A stretch of 64,000 bases of DNA from Pochonia chlamydosporia 170 (Eukaryota; Ascomycota; Sordariomycetes; Hypocreales; Clavicipitaceae): the NCBI RefSeq assembly GCF_001653235.2, contig NC_035795.1, forward strand, positions 1,488,001 through 1,552,000. The letters are read 5' to 3'. The position numbers were made by a program, and so were the translations under genes. Shown in pieces: positions 21,624 through 35,470 of the stretch (position 1 is its first letter; every line of letters starts with the position of its first letter). The notes under the pieces are model-generated. The model saw only the letters and a program-made list of their open reading frames with translations. It made no database searches and was not told the DNA's origin.

Positions 21624-23745
21624 ATGAAGACGACGTGGAAGGACATCCCGCCGGTGCCGACTCAGCAGGAGTTTTTGGACATTGTGCTGAGTCGAACGCA
21701 GCGAAAATTGCCGACCCAGATTCGTGCAGGTTTCAAGATTAGCAGAATTCGAGGTGAGAAAGAAACCTCCAGGCTGGGAGTTGTGAAGATTTGCGCATTT
21801 ACCCAGCCGTGTGGACATTACTCCTTCGTACATTTCTCCTGCTAACCACATAAACAGCCTTCTACACCCGAAAGGTCAAGTTCTCCCAGGAAACCTTTTC
21901 CGAAAAATTCGGCGCCATCCTCGAGAGTTTCCCGCGATTGCAAGACATCCACCCTTTCCACAAGGATTTGCTCAACACGCTGTACGATGCCGACCACTTC
22001 CGCATTGCGCTGGGCCAGCTTTCCACCGCGAAGCACTTGATCGAGACTATTTCAAGAGACTACGTCCGCCTGCTCAAGTACGGCCAGTCGCTCTTCCAAT
22101 GCAAGCAGCTCAAGAGGGCTGCGCTGGGTCGCATGGCCACCATTTGCAAGCGTCTCAAGGATCCGCTCTTGTATCTCGACCAGGTCCGCCAGCATCTTGG
22201 CCGTCTGCCTTCCATCGACCCTAATACTAGAACTCTGCTCATCTGCGGGTATCCCAACGTGGGCAAGTCTAGTTTCCTGAAGAGCATCACCCGCGCAGAT
22301 GTTGATGTGCAGCCTTATGCCTTTACGACCAAGAGTTTGTTCGTGGGCCACTTTGACTACAAGTACTTGAGATTCCAGGCCATTGACACGCCGGGTATTT
22401 TGGACCATCCCCTCGAGGAGATGAACACTATTGAAATGCAGAGTATCACTGCTATTGCCCATCTTCGGTCGGCTATTCTCTACTTTATGGATCTTTCTGA
22501 GCAGTGCGGCTACACTGTCCAGGCGCAGATCCAGCTGTTCAAGAGCATCAAGCCTCTCTTCTCCAACAAATTGGTCTTTTTGGTCGTCAACAAGATCGAC
22601 GTGACTCGACCTGAGGATCTGAGCCCTGAAGTCCAGGAGGAACTGCAAGGGCTGATGAAGGCTGGAGAGATTGAGATGCTCCAGCTGTCCTGCAATACCC
22701 AAGAAGGCGTTCAAGAAGTCAAGAACGCTGCCTGCGAGCGCCTCATCGCCGAGCGAGTCAACCAGAAATTAAAGGCCGGCACCAACAACAGCGGAAACAT
22801 TGGCGGCCGCTTGGCGGATGTCATGTCCCGCATCCACGTTGCCCAGCCGATGGGCGGCCAGACCCTCGAGACATTCATCCCCGAGGGCATCAAAAACATG
22901 AAGAAGTACGACAAGGAGGACCCGGAGCGTCGCAAGCTAGCCAAGGAAGTCGAGGTTGAGAACGGCGGCGCCGGCGTCTACAACGTCGACATGCGCGCCG
23001 ACTACCTCCTCGCCAACCCCGACTGGAAGTACGACAAGATCCCTGAAATCTTTGACGGCAAAAACGTCTACGACTTCATCGACCCAGACATTGAGGCCAA
23101 GCTCGCCGCCCTAGAAGAAGAGGAAGAGAAGCTCGAGCAAGAAGGCTACTACGACTCAGACGAGGAGATTGACGACGACGAAGAGGCCGAAGTCCTACGC
23201 AAAGCCGAGCTCATCCGCGAGAAGCAACAGCTCATCCGCAACGAAGCCCGCATGAAGAAGCGCCTCAAGAACCAGGCCATCATCCCCCGCAGCAAGACCA
23301 AGAAGTCCTTCTCCCAGCTCGAAGACGCCCTCGACCAACTCGGCGTCGACACCAGAAACCTCGCCGACCGCGCTCAGCCCAAGGACGTCCGTCGCGGCCG
23401 CTCCATGTCCCGCAGCCGTCTGGGCACCGAGGACGCCGATTCCATGGACGTGGATGCCAAGCCGCGCGATCGTCTGCGCGCCCGCTCCATGAGCAGAGCG
23501 CCCACGACGAACCGTCGCGACGACGGCGTCCAGGACGAGCTGACGAGGTCAAAGGCCGAGAGGATCGCCAAGCTCAACCAGAAGAGGATGAACAGAATGG
23601 CCCGACAGGGCGAGGCAGACAGACATACCACCGTTTCTCTGGAGAAGCATCTCGTAAGTTTTACTTGGACTCTCACATCGTACACGCCGCTAACATGTTG
23701 TAGTTTTCTGGAAAACGTGGCATCGGCAAGACTGGTCGACGATAA
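21624..23745 (+). CDS. NOG1: Nucleolar GTP-binding protein 1, 60S ribosome assembly GTPase
   Basis: Essential OBG/NOG-family GTPase acting on pre-60S particles in nucleolus and cytoplasm. Three exons: 21624-21753, 21858-23653 and 23704-23745, giving 655 residues (yeast Nog1 is about 647). The start [13 protein letters not shown] is typical. The G1 loop GYPNVGKSS is at residues 174-182, DTPG is about 46 residues later, and NKID follows. The C-terminal half is charged ([18 protein letters not shown]), with an R/S-rich stretch [10 protein letters not shown] and a basic tail. The tiny last exon encodes [13 protein letters not shown], the conserved C-terminus; the uncorrected reading frame would instead run on to 23833 through the intron. 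It is divergent from URA5 and convergent with GDI1. Confidence 0.96.
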
Positions 23746-24287
23746 AAGAAAAGGGCATGGCATGTTGTTCCTATTTATTGCTACTTTATGTTTGGGTCAA
23801 TCATCAATGTCTGCTCTGGAGTTGGGCGTTTAATTGCCTTTAGGGTTTAGTAGGATGAAGTAAAGAGGCTATTAATGTGCTTGTGGTGTGTGGGCACAAA
23901 ATCTGCAAGTAGACTAGGGTTGTATATTCCTAGATGGTGTAGATGGCATGCATGACGATATGAATAGTTTCCAAGCCTGACTTTAGTACCTGTGATTGAC
24001 ATACCTACCTAGGAAGGTAGCCTGGATAAGTCTATCCCATGGCTGGTTGCATTTAGCATTCAAATCTGTGAAGTCGGCCATCAGCGTAACAACCATCACA
24101 AAGAAATTCTGCTGGCCATTAAATTTAGAGGAAACGTATTTCTTGTCGCTACTTCAAGCACATTGCACAGCAGACCAGATATGTTACCCAGACAACGCAA
24201 CCCCTTCGATGACTAGCTCTAAACAGTATCCTACCACACCTAAACTACTACCTCAAGTGTATATGTAGCCAATAGTCTCTTTTCTTT
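23746..24287. other. Convergent 3' intergenic region
   Basis: The 542 bases between the NOG1 and GDI1 stops include an ACCTAGGAAGGTAG word near 24004. No gene was detected. Confidence 0.6.
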
Positions 24288-26366
24288 TTACTCCTCAGCA
24301 ACAGTGATGCCCTCTCTCAGACCTTCAACCTTGAGCTCCTCGCCCATGCAGCGGCGATAAATGTCCTTGACATCGTCGGTAGTAGTCTCAAAGTGGCTAG
24401 TTGCGTCATAGCTCCTGGAGATGAAGAGGTTGTCTTTCTTCCCGTCCTCAAGGGGTTCATAGATGGGGATCGGCGGGCCCTGGGAAATTAGAAAAATATT
24501 AGTCAAAAATAACCACTACTGATAATTTTATTTGGCGAGATTGCGCAATCAAGTTATGGGCTGATGGTGGGAAATAAATCAAGACAAAAAATTATGGGCA
24601 AAGGTTTTGGTTTACAGCGGGAGCACGTACCATGAATTGCTCTTCAATCTTGCCCAGGCGCTCCAGGCCAGGCTGCAGCTCGAGGTGGTGGTTGGCAGAT
24701 GTCTCGGCAATAGTGGAAACGATGGCGATCCAGTAGCCCTTGGGGCAGACATTGTGGGCAGACGATACGCAAGCAATGTAGATGTCTGTGCAAGAATTGT
24801 CTTGTCAGTGACGTTCGTGTGCGACATGTGATGAGCTCGTGATTAGCAAAGAAGTGACTTACCATTCTTGCGACCAACTTGAGACTGGGGAATAATCAGC
24901 TGAGCAGAGTCGCTATCGTTGGTGCCGGCCAAGGGGTGTTTGAGGATGCAGATGGCTCGCAGGACGTGGCCAGAAATCTTCGCCTTGTTGGGGAAGTAGG
25001 ATGGGTCACCGAGGATCATCTTGGCCTTGGTCTCAAACTTCATATCCTCAGCACCAGTCTTCATGGTGGCCTTGATGCCGGAAGCCTTGTCTCCATCGAA
25101 GAGCAGCTCATCCACATTGGTGTTGAGCATGTAGGTGCCACCGTAAATGGCGGAAAGACGAGCGAAGCCCTGGGGCAGCTCACCGAGACCGTAGAGAGGG
25201 TAGATGTAAGGGGACTTTCCGTATCGGGCGACAGAGTTTCCGTATAGGCGGATGCGCTCAATGGCCTCGGGAGCCTGTCCCTTGGTTGTGATGTAGTCAT
25301 CGGTGAGATACAGGGCCATGGCGTGGCCAATGAAGTCCTTGGTGGTGACCTCAAGGCCGAACTTGTCGTAAACGTCCTTCATGGTGCAGGTGTTCAAGTC
25401 AAGTCCTGCCTCGATGTAAGCATTTACATGTCGTTAGGAATCCAGCCACTGCAACTTATGAATACATACCCTTATGCGTTGCAGGGTCCTTGGGGTTAAA
25501 AGTGCCAACCCACTCGATGAAGGACTTCATACGACGCTTCTCAAAGATACCCATAAGCGGGGACTTGAGAGCTTCGCCGGCATCAGAAGGCACCTTGGCA
25601 ACAGTGGCCTTGTTAGAAGCACCCTGCTGGACATAGCTGCCAGCAACTTGCTTGAACTCGAGATATCGGGTAACATCGGTGGAAACGAGAATGTTGGTCA
25701 GCTCGCCAGAGGACATGAGGAACTTGGGGACGAGATCAATGTTCCAGTCGTTGGGTCGGCCGTAGTTTTTCCAGGGCTCTGTGCCAGCTTGGAAGTTTCC
25801 ATACTTCTTGAAGAGCTATTTGCAGTGTAGATTGTCAGAATCGGTGCAGTCAGGGGTATGGCGTCAGAGACTTGGGGATATGTACCGTTTCGAGGTTCAC
25901 TGACGCGGCTTCGCTACAACACGACGGTTGGTTAGCAAGGACGCAGGTGTATTTGATTTATTGCTGGGCCAAGCAAGCAATTCGAAAGGCAATAGAGCCC
26001 ATCAGCAAGCAAGCCATGCCAGTAGACCAAAAACTCACCCGCCATAGTGGTCGTTGCGGTCAATGTGCAGGACCTTCTTGCCCTTGACACTTAGCACACT
26101 AAACAGGGAACCGACTCGTCAGTTTACAATATCTCTAGCCGTGATTCAAGTCTCAAAGCTTTGCCTACCCAGAGAGAATACATTCGGTCAAGCCTAAACA
26201 AAAAACACCATCAAGTCAGCCAAACGACGTCAAGCCAACAAGGCACGAAGCTCGGTGCGGATCGGCGGCGACATGCCGCAATCCATATGGAGCTATAATG
26301 GGTCAAGCTTCCAAACTTACCAGTGCCCAGCACAATGACATCGTACTCCTTTGCAATCTCATCCAT
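24288..26366 (-). CDS. GDI1: Rab GDP-dissociation inhibitor, eight exons
   Basis: Cytosolic protein that extracts prenylated GDP-bound Rab GTPases from membranes and recycles them. Exons on plus coordinates: 26321-26366, 26169-26193, 26039-26098, 25886-25913, 25470-25815, 24863-25405, 24631-24785 and 24288-24479. All junctions keep frame and give 464 residues, the normal family length. Spliced exons 1-4 read through EYDVIVLGTGLTECILSG and KVLHIDRNDHYGG to SVNLET, the conserved FAD-like nucleotide-fold region. Later landmarks are PKFLMSSGELTNILV, YLEFK, FEKRRMKSFIEWV, LYGLGELPQGFARLSAIYGG and ILKHPL. Exons 2 and 4 are only 25 and 28 bases, so single-frame searches miss the N-terminus. The start ATG gives MDEIAKEYD. 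Confidence 0.96.
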
Positions 26367-27284
26367 GATGGCGGCTCGGGTATATTAGCTGTATTGTATG
26401 ATGTTCTGCTTCGATTTCGTCTCTGATCAAGGAGCTATGCGGTGAATGGGGACCGGAGAAAGCTGGTGCTGGTCTGGTTGTTCTAGGTGGAGGGGTTGCA
26501 AGTGGCGGGGTTTGGCATGGGAAGAGAGGAGAGAGAGACAGGCCAGACCAGACCAGAGCAAAGCAAAGCATCGGTGAGGTGTGGAGAACCTTCAAGCCAT
26601 TCCCATCCCATACCATGCCATTTGATGGCCATTCTCCTTGCCTGACATTGCCAATGCCAATGAAGCAGGCATCGATCCCTAGTCCCTGAGGCTACTGGCG
26701 TTGGCGTTGGCCTGGGTCCATCTGTAATAAAAAGCGGTGATGAGATGAACCTGGAAATGAGGGACAGAAAATTCCAATTCCGGCTCGAGGTGTGATGGCT
26801 GTGGTTTTTTGCAGGGCTGGCAGATTGGCCAATGTGACGATGAAGACACGACAAGTTGGGTAAACATATGACATTAGACCGTAACACCAGGCTGCCTTTG
26901 TCTAACCAGGTGATGCAACAAGCTCCTGATTCATTCTGCTGTCAACAAATGGCACGCTATTAGACGGTTGAACACCATGCGAAGCATAGCTAATGCAGCA
27001 TCACCACAGGGCCATTTCCCACATAGAAATACCTTTGCTGCACGATCCCGCATCTTCAACCGTCACGCTGGGCACGCAGCACCGGCAGGCCATCATGGAT
27101 CCAAACTCGCTATATGAGCTCCACCATTCCTGGTATACCTTAATTTTACAATAATCTTTCTAAATATACACGCGACCAAGCCCCCTGGCTAGCAGTCGCA
27201 TTTTGCTCATTAGCCCGCCAAGATTACGAGTCCTCTCGGAATTACAGTGTCTCAACATCAGATCAGTGCAACGGGCTTGCTTCT
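26367..27284. other. Tandem intergenic region MRPL4-GDI1
   Basis: The 918 bases between the MRPL4 stop and the GDI1 start, both minus strand, should carry the MRPL4 3' end and GDI1 promoter. CCAGACCAGACCAGAGC lies near 26542. No gene is seen. Confidence 0.6.
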
Positions 27285-28089
27285 TCACCGGCTCGGTTCC
27301 TTCTCAGCCTTGACTTTGACTGACTCCTGTTCCGCGCTCTTCCCTTCCGCCCAACTCTCCTCAACAACATCCTCCTCGTACGCTGAGGGTTTGTAGACCT
27401 GGCCATCTTCCGCGTGCATGTCAATCTCAGGATCAGACGCTGCCACACCCACAGCCTCCTCCCAAGTGTAGTATCGTTCCGTCAGGGCGTGTTTGATAGA
27501 TCGCATAGTTTTCCTGACCTGCATCACAAGACACCGGTGTTAGTCCAATCCTGCCGACTCACTCTTCTGTCTGGAAGGGCAGAAAGCTCCTGCAAATACG
27601 TACCTCGTCATCTCGTGCCTCCAGTTCCCTATCGCCGAATCCAAACTTGCCCCTTACCAACTCCACCTTGGACGTTGCGAGCATATTTCTCTCTTTGCAG
27701 CACACCCACCACAGAGAATGCAGGTCCTCCCATGACTTCTTTCGAAGCTCTTCCACAGTCCACGCCCGTCCGTGTTCCTCAGTTTCCTTGGGCGACCACA
27801 GCGCCTTGCCAGACTCGGGGAAGAATCCCCACAGACCGTGGTTTTCGTCAACGGCAATCTTTGGTTTGAAGTCGCGTGGCTTAGGTAGAGGCACGTCGGA
27901 CATGGAAAGGCGCTCTCGAGGCCCTGACCCGTATAGGCTGCTGACGCCTCGATTCTTATTGTTGTCTTTGGTCTTCCGCTTGCACTGTCGAGCTGTGGTT
28001 GAGAATGTGGCAGCCCGGGCGGAGGCAAATTGTGAGCCAATTCGTAATAAGCAGCCAGTGGATGGCCGCAAAGCACTCGGGCTAGCCAT
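27285..28089 (-). CDS. MRPL4: Mitochondrial large-subunit ribosomal protein L4 (uL29m, MRP-L47 family)
   Basis: Component of the mitochondrial 54S subunit near the peptide exit tunnel. Two exons on plus coordinates, 27604-28089 and 27518 down to 27285, joined in phase 0 at DDE/VRKTM; 239 residues. The N-terminus ([20 protein letters not shown]) looks like a mitochondrial targeting peptide. The family core is [18 protein letters not shown] followed by [20 protein letters not shown] and [15 protein letters not shown], the bL29-like helical hairpin. The second exon has [18 protein letters not shown] and ends in a lysine/glutamate-rich tail. I chose the ATG at 28089; an upstream extension in frame has no better support. 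Confidence 0.92.
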
Positions 28090-31000
28090 GTTTTTTGTCA
28101 CCTGGCGACGACAATGGCTGTCGGCGATGTAGGTTGGATAATGATCTGTTCGATGGATGCTGTACAAAATTTAGATGGCATCAAGCAAAACGCAATCTGA
28201 TTGGATACAGCTTCCAGGGGATGCTGCTGAGTCAGCCCGTCATGCGAAGCTACCCTATAGGGTGTTCGCCCGTCGACTAAAAAAATGATGACTTGAGCAT
28301 CAGATGATTTATGATGCTTTTTCGTTATGCCTATTGGTATTTGGGTTAATTAATGTCAAATAGACCCTAATAATACGTTGTCAGTCGATGGTGAGAGGAA
28401 GGGCAGTGGGCATCCCAGCTTTCGCCGTGCTGGAAATCCTGAGTATCGTGGGTTTCCAAAAGATGCCAAAAAGCAGACTCTCTCAGGCGACAACTTCTAA
28501 AAACTGATCTCGCTGGAGTCACATACCGCTACTGAACATTACTTCACCGGCAGTCACGGCAAATTATCGATACGCCATGTGAGACCCAACAGAGCCCTCT
28601 ATCTGGATTCGCAATGGTAGTAATTTGACGGAAACTCGGAGCTCTCACCTCCACGATCATACTGGCACTTGTGAAAACCGGTTGTTAGCATCCAATCTAT
28701 AGACTACCATGTTCCTTATTTAGCATGTCCAACCTCAAAGGCAATATCATGGACCTGGTTCCACGATCAGCTGTGAACCTCGTATTGGTCTCTCTAGACA
28801 ATGAGACTCGGACTGATCTGCCTTGCCCGGATACAACAGTAACAACCTACTCGCAACAAATCAGAAAGATATTTCTCGTAATACCGGCTATTACCCTCGC
28901 CAGTCGGTAGTACGTTGTCTAGAGTCCAAACACCACGTTAGCTACCCGGCAGACCAACCCCTGACTTCAGTAACCACTACCAAATGCCACGAGACGAACC
29001 GTATATCTCTGTGATCGAGGCCATGTTCGTGTTACTGCCATCTATTTAGAAATAAATGAATCAAATATATGTGACATACCCGCGACAGACTACCGGCCGT
29101 GTACTGAGAACGTTGGTTCATCGGGGATCCTCTCCCTGAATAACCTCAACTCCAAGCACAAAAACAACAACAGAACTCGTTGAGCATCGGACGGAACCAT
29201 ACTTCAAGATGAATACCATCATCAACCAAGGGCGGTAGCTCGATATCACACGTTCGAACCCAGCTATCACACAGGCGGCGCAGACAACGCATCAACCAAC
29301 GAGCCTCAACCCGTGCCATCGAAATATCGTGACAACTTCATGCGCCTCTTCTCCAAATAAACGACCATCATATAATGAAGAGCACCCAGCCCGTAAGTTG
29401 ATTCCTACCGGTAATCATGCCTACAGCAACTCCCCCAGGAGCTACACGCAAAACACCTTCAACTCCAGAACGCGCGATTTTCGCACTCGATTCTACAGAT
29501 CTCTCTCGCTCATAACCACAGCCCTACTTCCCAACACAGCTCGCCAGAAGATAAATCTCCTCCATACTGTCGCGCCCTCATCCCAAGTGTATTCTATCCA
29601 TCGTGAATACGCCCATATGAACTGTGGTCCCTCGAATCCTATGCGAAGATGGTTCCACCACGCGTTTAACCCACCGACCCCACAGACGACTACAATCTAC
29701 GGAGTACAGAGATCTCCATATTCTTGGCTCATTACGATACTGTAACAGAATACTATATATATCTGTAGTACTCGGTAAATGGAGTCCAAGAACCACGTTT
29801 TGTTTCCACCACGGAAGCTACGAAACTACCACAACAATTTGAGGCACCCGGCCTGTTGCCCAGATGTGCTATCACACGAGAATCGAAATGCCCTGAAGAC
29901 ACAGCCACGTCGTGTACGATGTAATACCGTGTTTATCGCTCTTCTCCCTTGGCAGAAGTTCCGATCTGGCTCGCCAACACGAGCTACTGACCATCGAGGC
30001 ATGTACCAAGTTGTGAGGCATCTGGCCTCAGCCTAAACACCGCCCTGAGACAGTATTGTGAATCAAAGCGCCGTCAAAACAAACTACTACGTCGGGTCTC
30101 ATCAATGCTACACCCTCCTCGGTGCTATGATGCGAGTCCCCCAGCATCAATGGGTAGATAGCACAAAGGATCGTGCATAAGGCCTGCATCTAATGTGTCT
30201 GCCGATAATGGGCCGGAGGGCTGGCCGTCTTGCAGTAACACATTTTAGTTACAAATCGCATGTTTGCTCACTTGCTGATCACGATCATCGTGATTTACAA
30301 TGCCACTCTATCGGGTGGCTCTGGTAGCTGGGCCGTCATCAGGAGACAAACTTGTGCTAACTGCTCCGTCCGTGTCATAGAATCCGACAGAAGGAGTGCT
30401 GGCTTTTCGTGACGATTACGAAATTAGCATGCCATACACTTACAGAAGGATGTACACCCTTTAGATCAAGTCATCCATGCCTGCTGGAAAGCCGCAAAAT
30501 GAAGAATACGATGAAACTATGTCACCATGACCAAAGTACCTCTGATTCCTTGATCAACACCCCCAAACAAAGGACTTTGTCTAGTGGTGGCAAACTAGAC
30601 CAGATCCATGACTGGGAATGCTAAATTGCATCCTTTTTGAGACGTACTGTGCTGTAAAGGTTCTACTCTGGTTGAGTCTTTGCCGACCATCCCGTTCGTA
30701 TGGAGAGATCACGCTGTCAATATTCTTCAAGGTCCGGGCACCGGAACCAGTGCCCAGACTGCACGGATTTTAACCCAAACTATTGGTGGGAAGGCCATTG
30801 GCAAAACCAACTAACGAGTCTGATGGTGGTGCACGTCCGGACTACTAGTCTGTGGTGTGAGCTTGTCCTCAGGCTGAGGAGCTTGAGTAAAGAAAAGTCT
30901 CCCTCACCTGAACCAACCATCCTTGAGCCGGCACAGAACCTCGTCGAATGGTTTAGGATTGGCGTTGGAAATTGGTGTGCCTGGCGAATTAAGAAAAAGC

Positions 31001-34000
31001 TGCTAAAGTTGAGGAGGGCGTCAAACACACAAAACATATGAGCCCGTTTTGAACGCGTGTCGACCCTACCAGCCAAGCCTGTGAAAAGAAATGGGTGGTG
31101 CTTCCCATAACACCAAAGGGTGTATGTACCAGATACATATTTTCTCGTACTGTCGTTCTCGCCTGACTTCCAAGGTTGGTAGGTGAGGTTTAGGACGACT
31201 ACTCCTTGCCTGGTATGGAATTAGCATGCATGTCATTTTTCTTGTGGCGGTAAGCCTTCACCAAACTCTCGGTATCCTCGGCCAAAAAGAGGCCAGCACT
31301 CTTATTTGTCTCAATAGATACAAGTCGTCATCACTTTCTCTCTATGATTCTTCGGTTGTAGTTCTAGGGTTGCTTGTGAAGAAACTTCGCGCCCGACGAA
31401 TTCCGTCGTAGTGTTCTCCGTGCACGGGGTGTTACTGATCAATACTGGTTCGCCTGAGAGCACAGTCAATGGGAGAGTAGGATCGTCGGCGTCACCGCTT
31501 CTATCTCAGATTGTGGCTGTGACCTCATGTTCCGACGGGACAAGCGCTTCTGCTCTCGGGGTAACCATGCGAGAGCATGTATTTGTGCGAGATGTTTGCA
31601 ACAATCCCAAGTGTCCTGTCCAATATTACAACTCATTTTGGCACTCTAACTCTGTGCCTACCTGGTCACCCACCATGCCTATCATTGACGATTTCTGTGG
31701 CTCCTCCTCCCTCCAAAGTGATGATTGCGGAACTTGCCAGCTTAAATTCCACGTGGAAAATGGCCCCCTCCATTGGAAATAAAACCCAAAGGGAGAATGC
31801 TGGCTGGAGACATCCAAAGTGGAGTCTGTGGCCTGTTCCTTGGAGTGCCTCTGTTTCCAAGCCGGTGGACGTGCTCTTCTTGTTTCGCGGCTTGAACAGC
31901 TTGGTCAGAGATCAGAGATCATGGTTATCGCACGCATTGTTGCTGGTGATAAGACGGGCGGAGTAGACTCCGGTCCTGGTTCCTGCCATGATCGAGAGCC
32001 TCGGATGCTGATGCCTGCCTGGTATTCAGTTCGTTGTGTTATTTGTGTTATTGTCTCTGGTACGGAGGGAAGGAATCGTTGGGTGCTGCCAACCAGCGGA
32101 AGCCGCTCCATGTACGCTGTACCGCCCGTACATAAAATTGATTGATTTGTCTGTGACCACTTGACCAGTCAGCGTAATAGACATCGTCAACCCATCGTTA
32201 CAAGTTGTGACAGGTGATGCTCTCCCTTGTCCTTTCATGCAAAGTGTGCGCAAAATGTCCCTCCAACATCTTACACCCTGCAAAAGTTCGCGCTAGAGAG
32301 ACCAGCATCCCTTGCCAGCGCCCAGCTTCTAGGGTAATTTGACTGGCCTCCTTGTACGAGTGACGTCTTCCATGACTTCCCATGTTACATGTACGCTGTG
32401 TCGCCAGCATTGCGTGCAACTCGTCTGATTCTAAAATGTTATTTCCACGAGATGTATGCCAATCACCTGGAACTTTGAATTTGGCGCTATGGACTTGGCT
32501 GCCTTGATTGGAGCGCCATCTTGAACAGGGTGGTTTGAGATGAAAAGCGTTCGTGGTCGACACAGTCGGCAATGGGACAACTCATCATCCTGTTCTACAG
32601 TACTGGTATACGCAGCCATCCTGAGGACAACTTGTCAATAGGCTCCCGAATCGAAAGCGTCAACCATCAATCATCGGTCGTCAATGGACCAGCACACACG
32701 TTCAAAACCTTTTTGTGTCGAGATGGTGTTGACGCCACCATCTCGTCGATGGCCGACTGGTTCGACTCTGGCTGCTACCCTGTTGGGTCGCGTAATGTAG
32801 TGCACACCCTGACCCCGGCTAGACTCTCGGTAATGCAAAGTAGCTCGACCTTCTGACAAGGGCATTACTGTACCAGGAAGAAGTAAAATATGACAAACGA
32901 CTAGGTCGGAGTTCGTCCGAGGTCGGCGACTTGCGCCATCAGTTTCGACTCCCTTTCTTGTCTGCTTTTTTTTTTTCTTTGGTTGTCTCTTCGTCCGCCA
33001 ACGAAGCGGAAATAGCTGCCCTGACTCGCGCGCTTGCAGCAATTCTGTTCCGCATCTCGACACCATCTTGTACTCAATACACGGCGGGCGCATTGCCTAA
33101 AACCACTGGCGGAGGCTGCAACTTCCCATGCACACACCGTCAAAATCTTGTGGTATGCGAGTGCTCCGTGGAATTCTTTTCAATGTACAGAGCACTCCGT
33201 ACAACCAATGGACATTCTTCTGTATCATGCTGCAAATGGACTGATAGGATATTCGATCGGTATGGGAACGTGTACTGCGCTGGCAGGACGACGACCGACG
33301 ACGACGAATGCAGTGCGCTTATTTGGCTGCGGCAATAGCGGCGAGAAGTCCTTATGTACTCATATTGTGGTAACCAAATGAATCTGCCCCGACAGATTCC
33401 CAAGCTGGACCTCTGACGGGAGTGGGAGCCCGAGGAGCCCGACTAGAGGGGCCAACAAGAGAGTTCGTGGCTGGGCATGTCGCTACTGGCGGTAAAGAAA
33501 GATGCGTCCCAACGAAACTTGATTCATCTTTCACTCTTCCGCTCCTGGTGTTGAACAGAGGTCGCACAAGGCATGCACCTATTTCATTTCCAATGTGACG
33601 GATCTTGAGGCTCTTTTATCAACGGATCTGTGGGACGCGGCTGGATGGGGTCCCTTCGGAGCGGCAGTAAATGGATCTCACTCCACATGAGGCTCTTCTG
33701 AAGGCCCGCTTTCATAGCCAGGCACGCATTTGACTGCCGACTTGGTGTGGACAGTGATGTGTGGTCTTCCATCTCGTTGTCACACTGACCTCTGGCGGAG
33801 GCTTGCCTTTGCTGGGTTGAAGTCAGGTTGGGTCAAGCTGGCTGGCTCGAGCGTAGCGGCGCCAGATACCTGGGACAATCTCCAGAGGAAGAGGGTGGTT
33901 CACTAACTTCTAAATGGCAACATGGCGTTTGTTTGTTGGCCAACCTCAGCCTAAAGCCCAACAGTGCAGAACCACAAGGGCCATTATTACCCGTGTCCCA

Positions 34001-35095
34001 CAAACCACAACCAGGCGATTACTGTATGCAACTGGGCGGAGAACGATTTCGAGTGTCGCTGGTACGAACCATGGGCTTGTAGGTGCATTACCATGCCCTA
34101 TTTTCGCACAATCTCTGCATTCTGTCATCCATGGTTCCGTGTCCCATTTGTAATTCCAAGGCACAATTGGGTGGTTACCGCAGTATGGAGGAGGCAAGGG
34201 AGAGTTGGCTTTTCCTCCGGAAACGAGTGAGAGACGGACATTTGTCCATTGCCCATGTAGGGAGTAGAGGTCACAGAGAACCGCCTGGCTGAGCAAAAAT
34301 CAGCGAGACGGTGACACAGGTGTCGGTATTCCCTTTCCAGCAGTTCCGGTACGCCCGGTTGGTGGCTGGGGTCTGAGGTTTGAGGCCAATGTTACTGCTC
34401 ATCTTCAGGTGGTGATTGATTGAATGATGCAACTCTGTGAAGCTACTGTGAGCAGGTATCTGCGACATGCCCACACCTGCAGCCAGTCAGCGACGAAAGC
34501 TCGTCTGGATGTCAACGAAGTGTCGCCGGCGGACTTAATTCCCGATTAGGGCACACAGACCAGAGTGATGACATTACATTGACAGAACCTTGCAAAGCCA
34601 GGTTCTGATGGCATTCCCTGTGGTTGGCCCGAAGCTTGGTCTGAAGCAATTGTCAAGCGCTCCGAGTCGCAATGGCATCCATGTGATGCTAATCAATAAT
34701 TTCGTCGTGTTTGAGGTTTGACTCGCGTGTCGTCGTGTGATGCCTGAATGTGTAAACCCAGAGGACAAGTTCTTTTGACGGCATGGAGTAGACGGAGAAA
34801 GGAATACCGATAAGGAACACTGCCTGTGAAGATAACACCACAGCATGAAGGCCAGCCCTTGCTCCTTCTCCCTGTTGACCTCGTCGGCTGGGGGAAGGTC
34901 TGGTCCTCGGACGCGACCCAAACTGTTCACAATTGCGTCGGAGAAAGCTCGGCAGTTGTGATTGGACCGGAACAGCTGCATGGGTAACCGCGACCTGGTC
35001 GGTTTGTTGTTAATTTATTGTCCTCCCAAGATGAAGCACTCCGTACTCCGTACTCTGCCATGAATACCCTGTTCTATTCTAAGAAATTCAGAAGA

Positions 35096-35113
35096 GTTCG
35101 CGTTCGCGTTCGC
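35096..35113. repeat. (GTTCGC)3 tandem repeat
   Basis: Three perfect copies of GTTCGC. Confidence 0.85.
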
Positions 35114-35470
35114 GGACAGAATTCCGCAAGAACCCTGTGTTGAACTTTCAATATGCGCTGTGAACGTGTGGTGCAATTGACAAGACAAGCGCAATATGCA
35201 GCCTCATGTGCTGGTCCAGAGACCTCGTATGATATCAAGTGGTATCACAATGCACTGAGAGCAGAGCCTGAAAGACGTACTCGGTACATTTATGGCTGAT
35301 GACGCGCGGGCCAGGTCTTGGTCTGTCAAAAACAAGTAACACTTAAGTTAATATATTGTGATTCCCGTGTAGTTACATTACAGTGCTGCACAGTGAAAAT
35401 TGGCTGAGCGCAGCCTTTCACACGCCCCCTTGCCTGAGCGCTTTCGCGATCAAGCATTCAGCAAAGCATA

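Noticed and set aside
29245..29265. TTCGAACC word resembling a tRNA T loop
   Set aside because: Flanks do not form a T stem or an acceptor stem.
28300..31000. Possible RIP-mutated transposon remnant
   Set aside because: The region is not AT-rich as strong RIP would make it, and no reverse transcriptase, integrase or transposase motif or terminal repeat was recognised.
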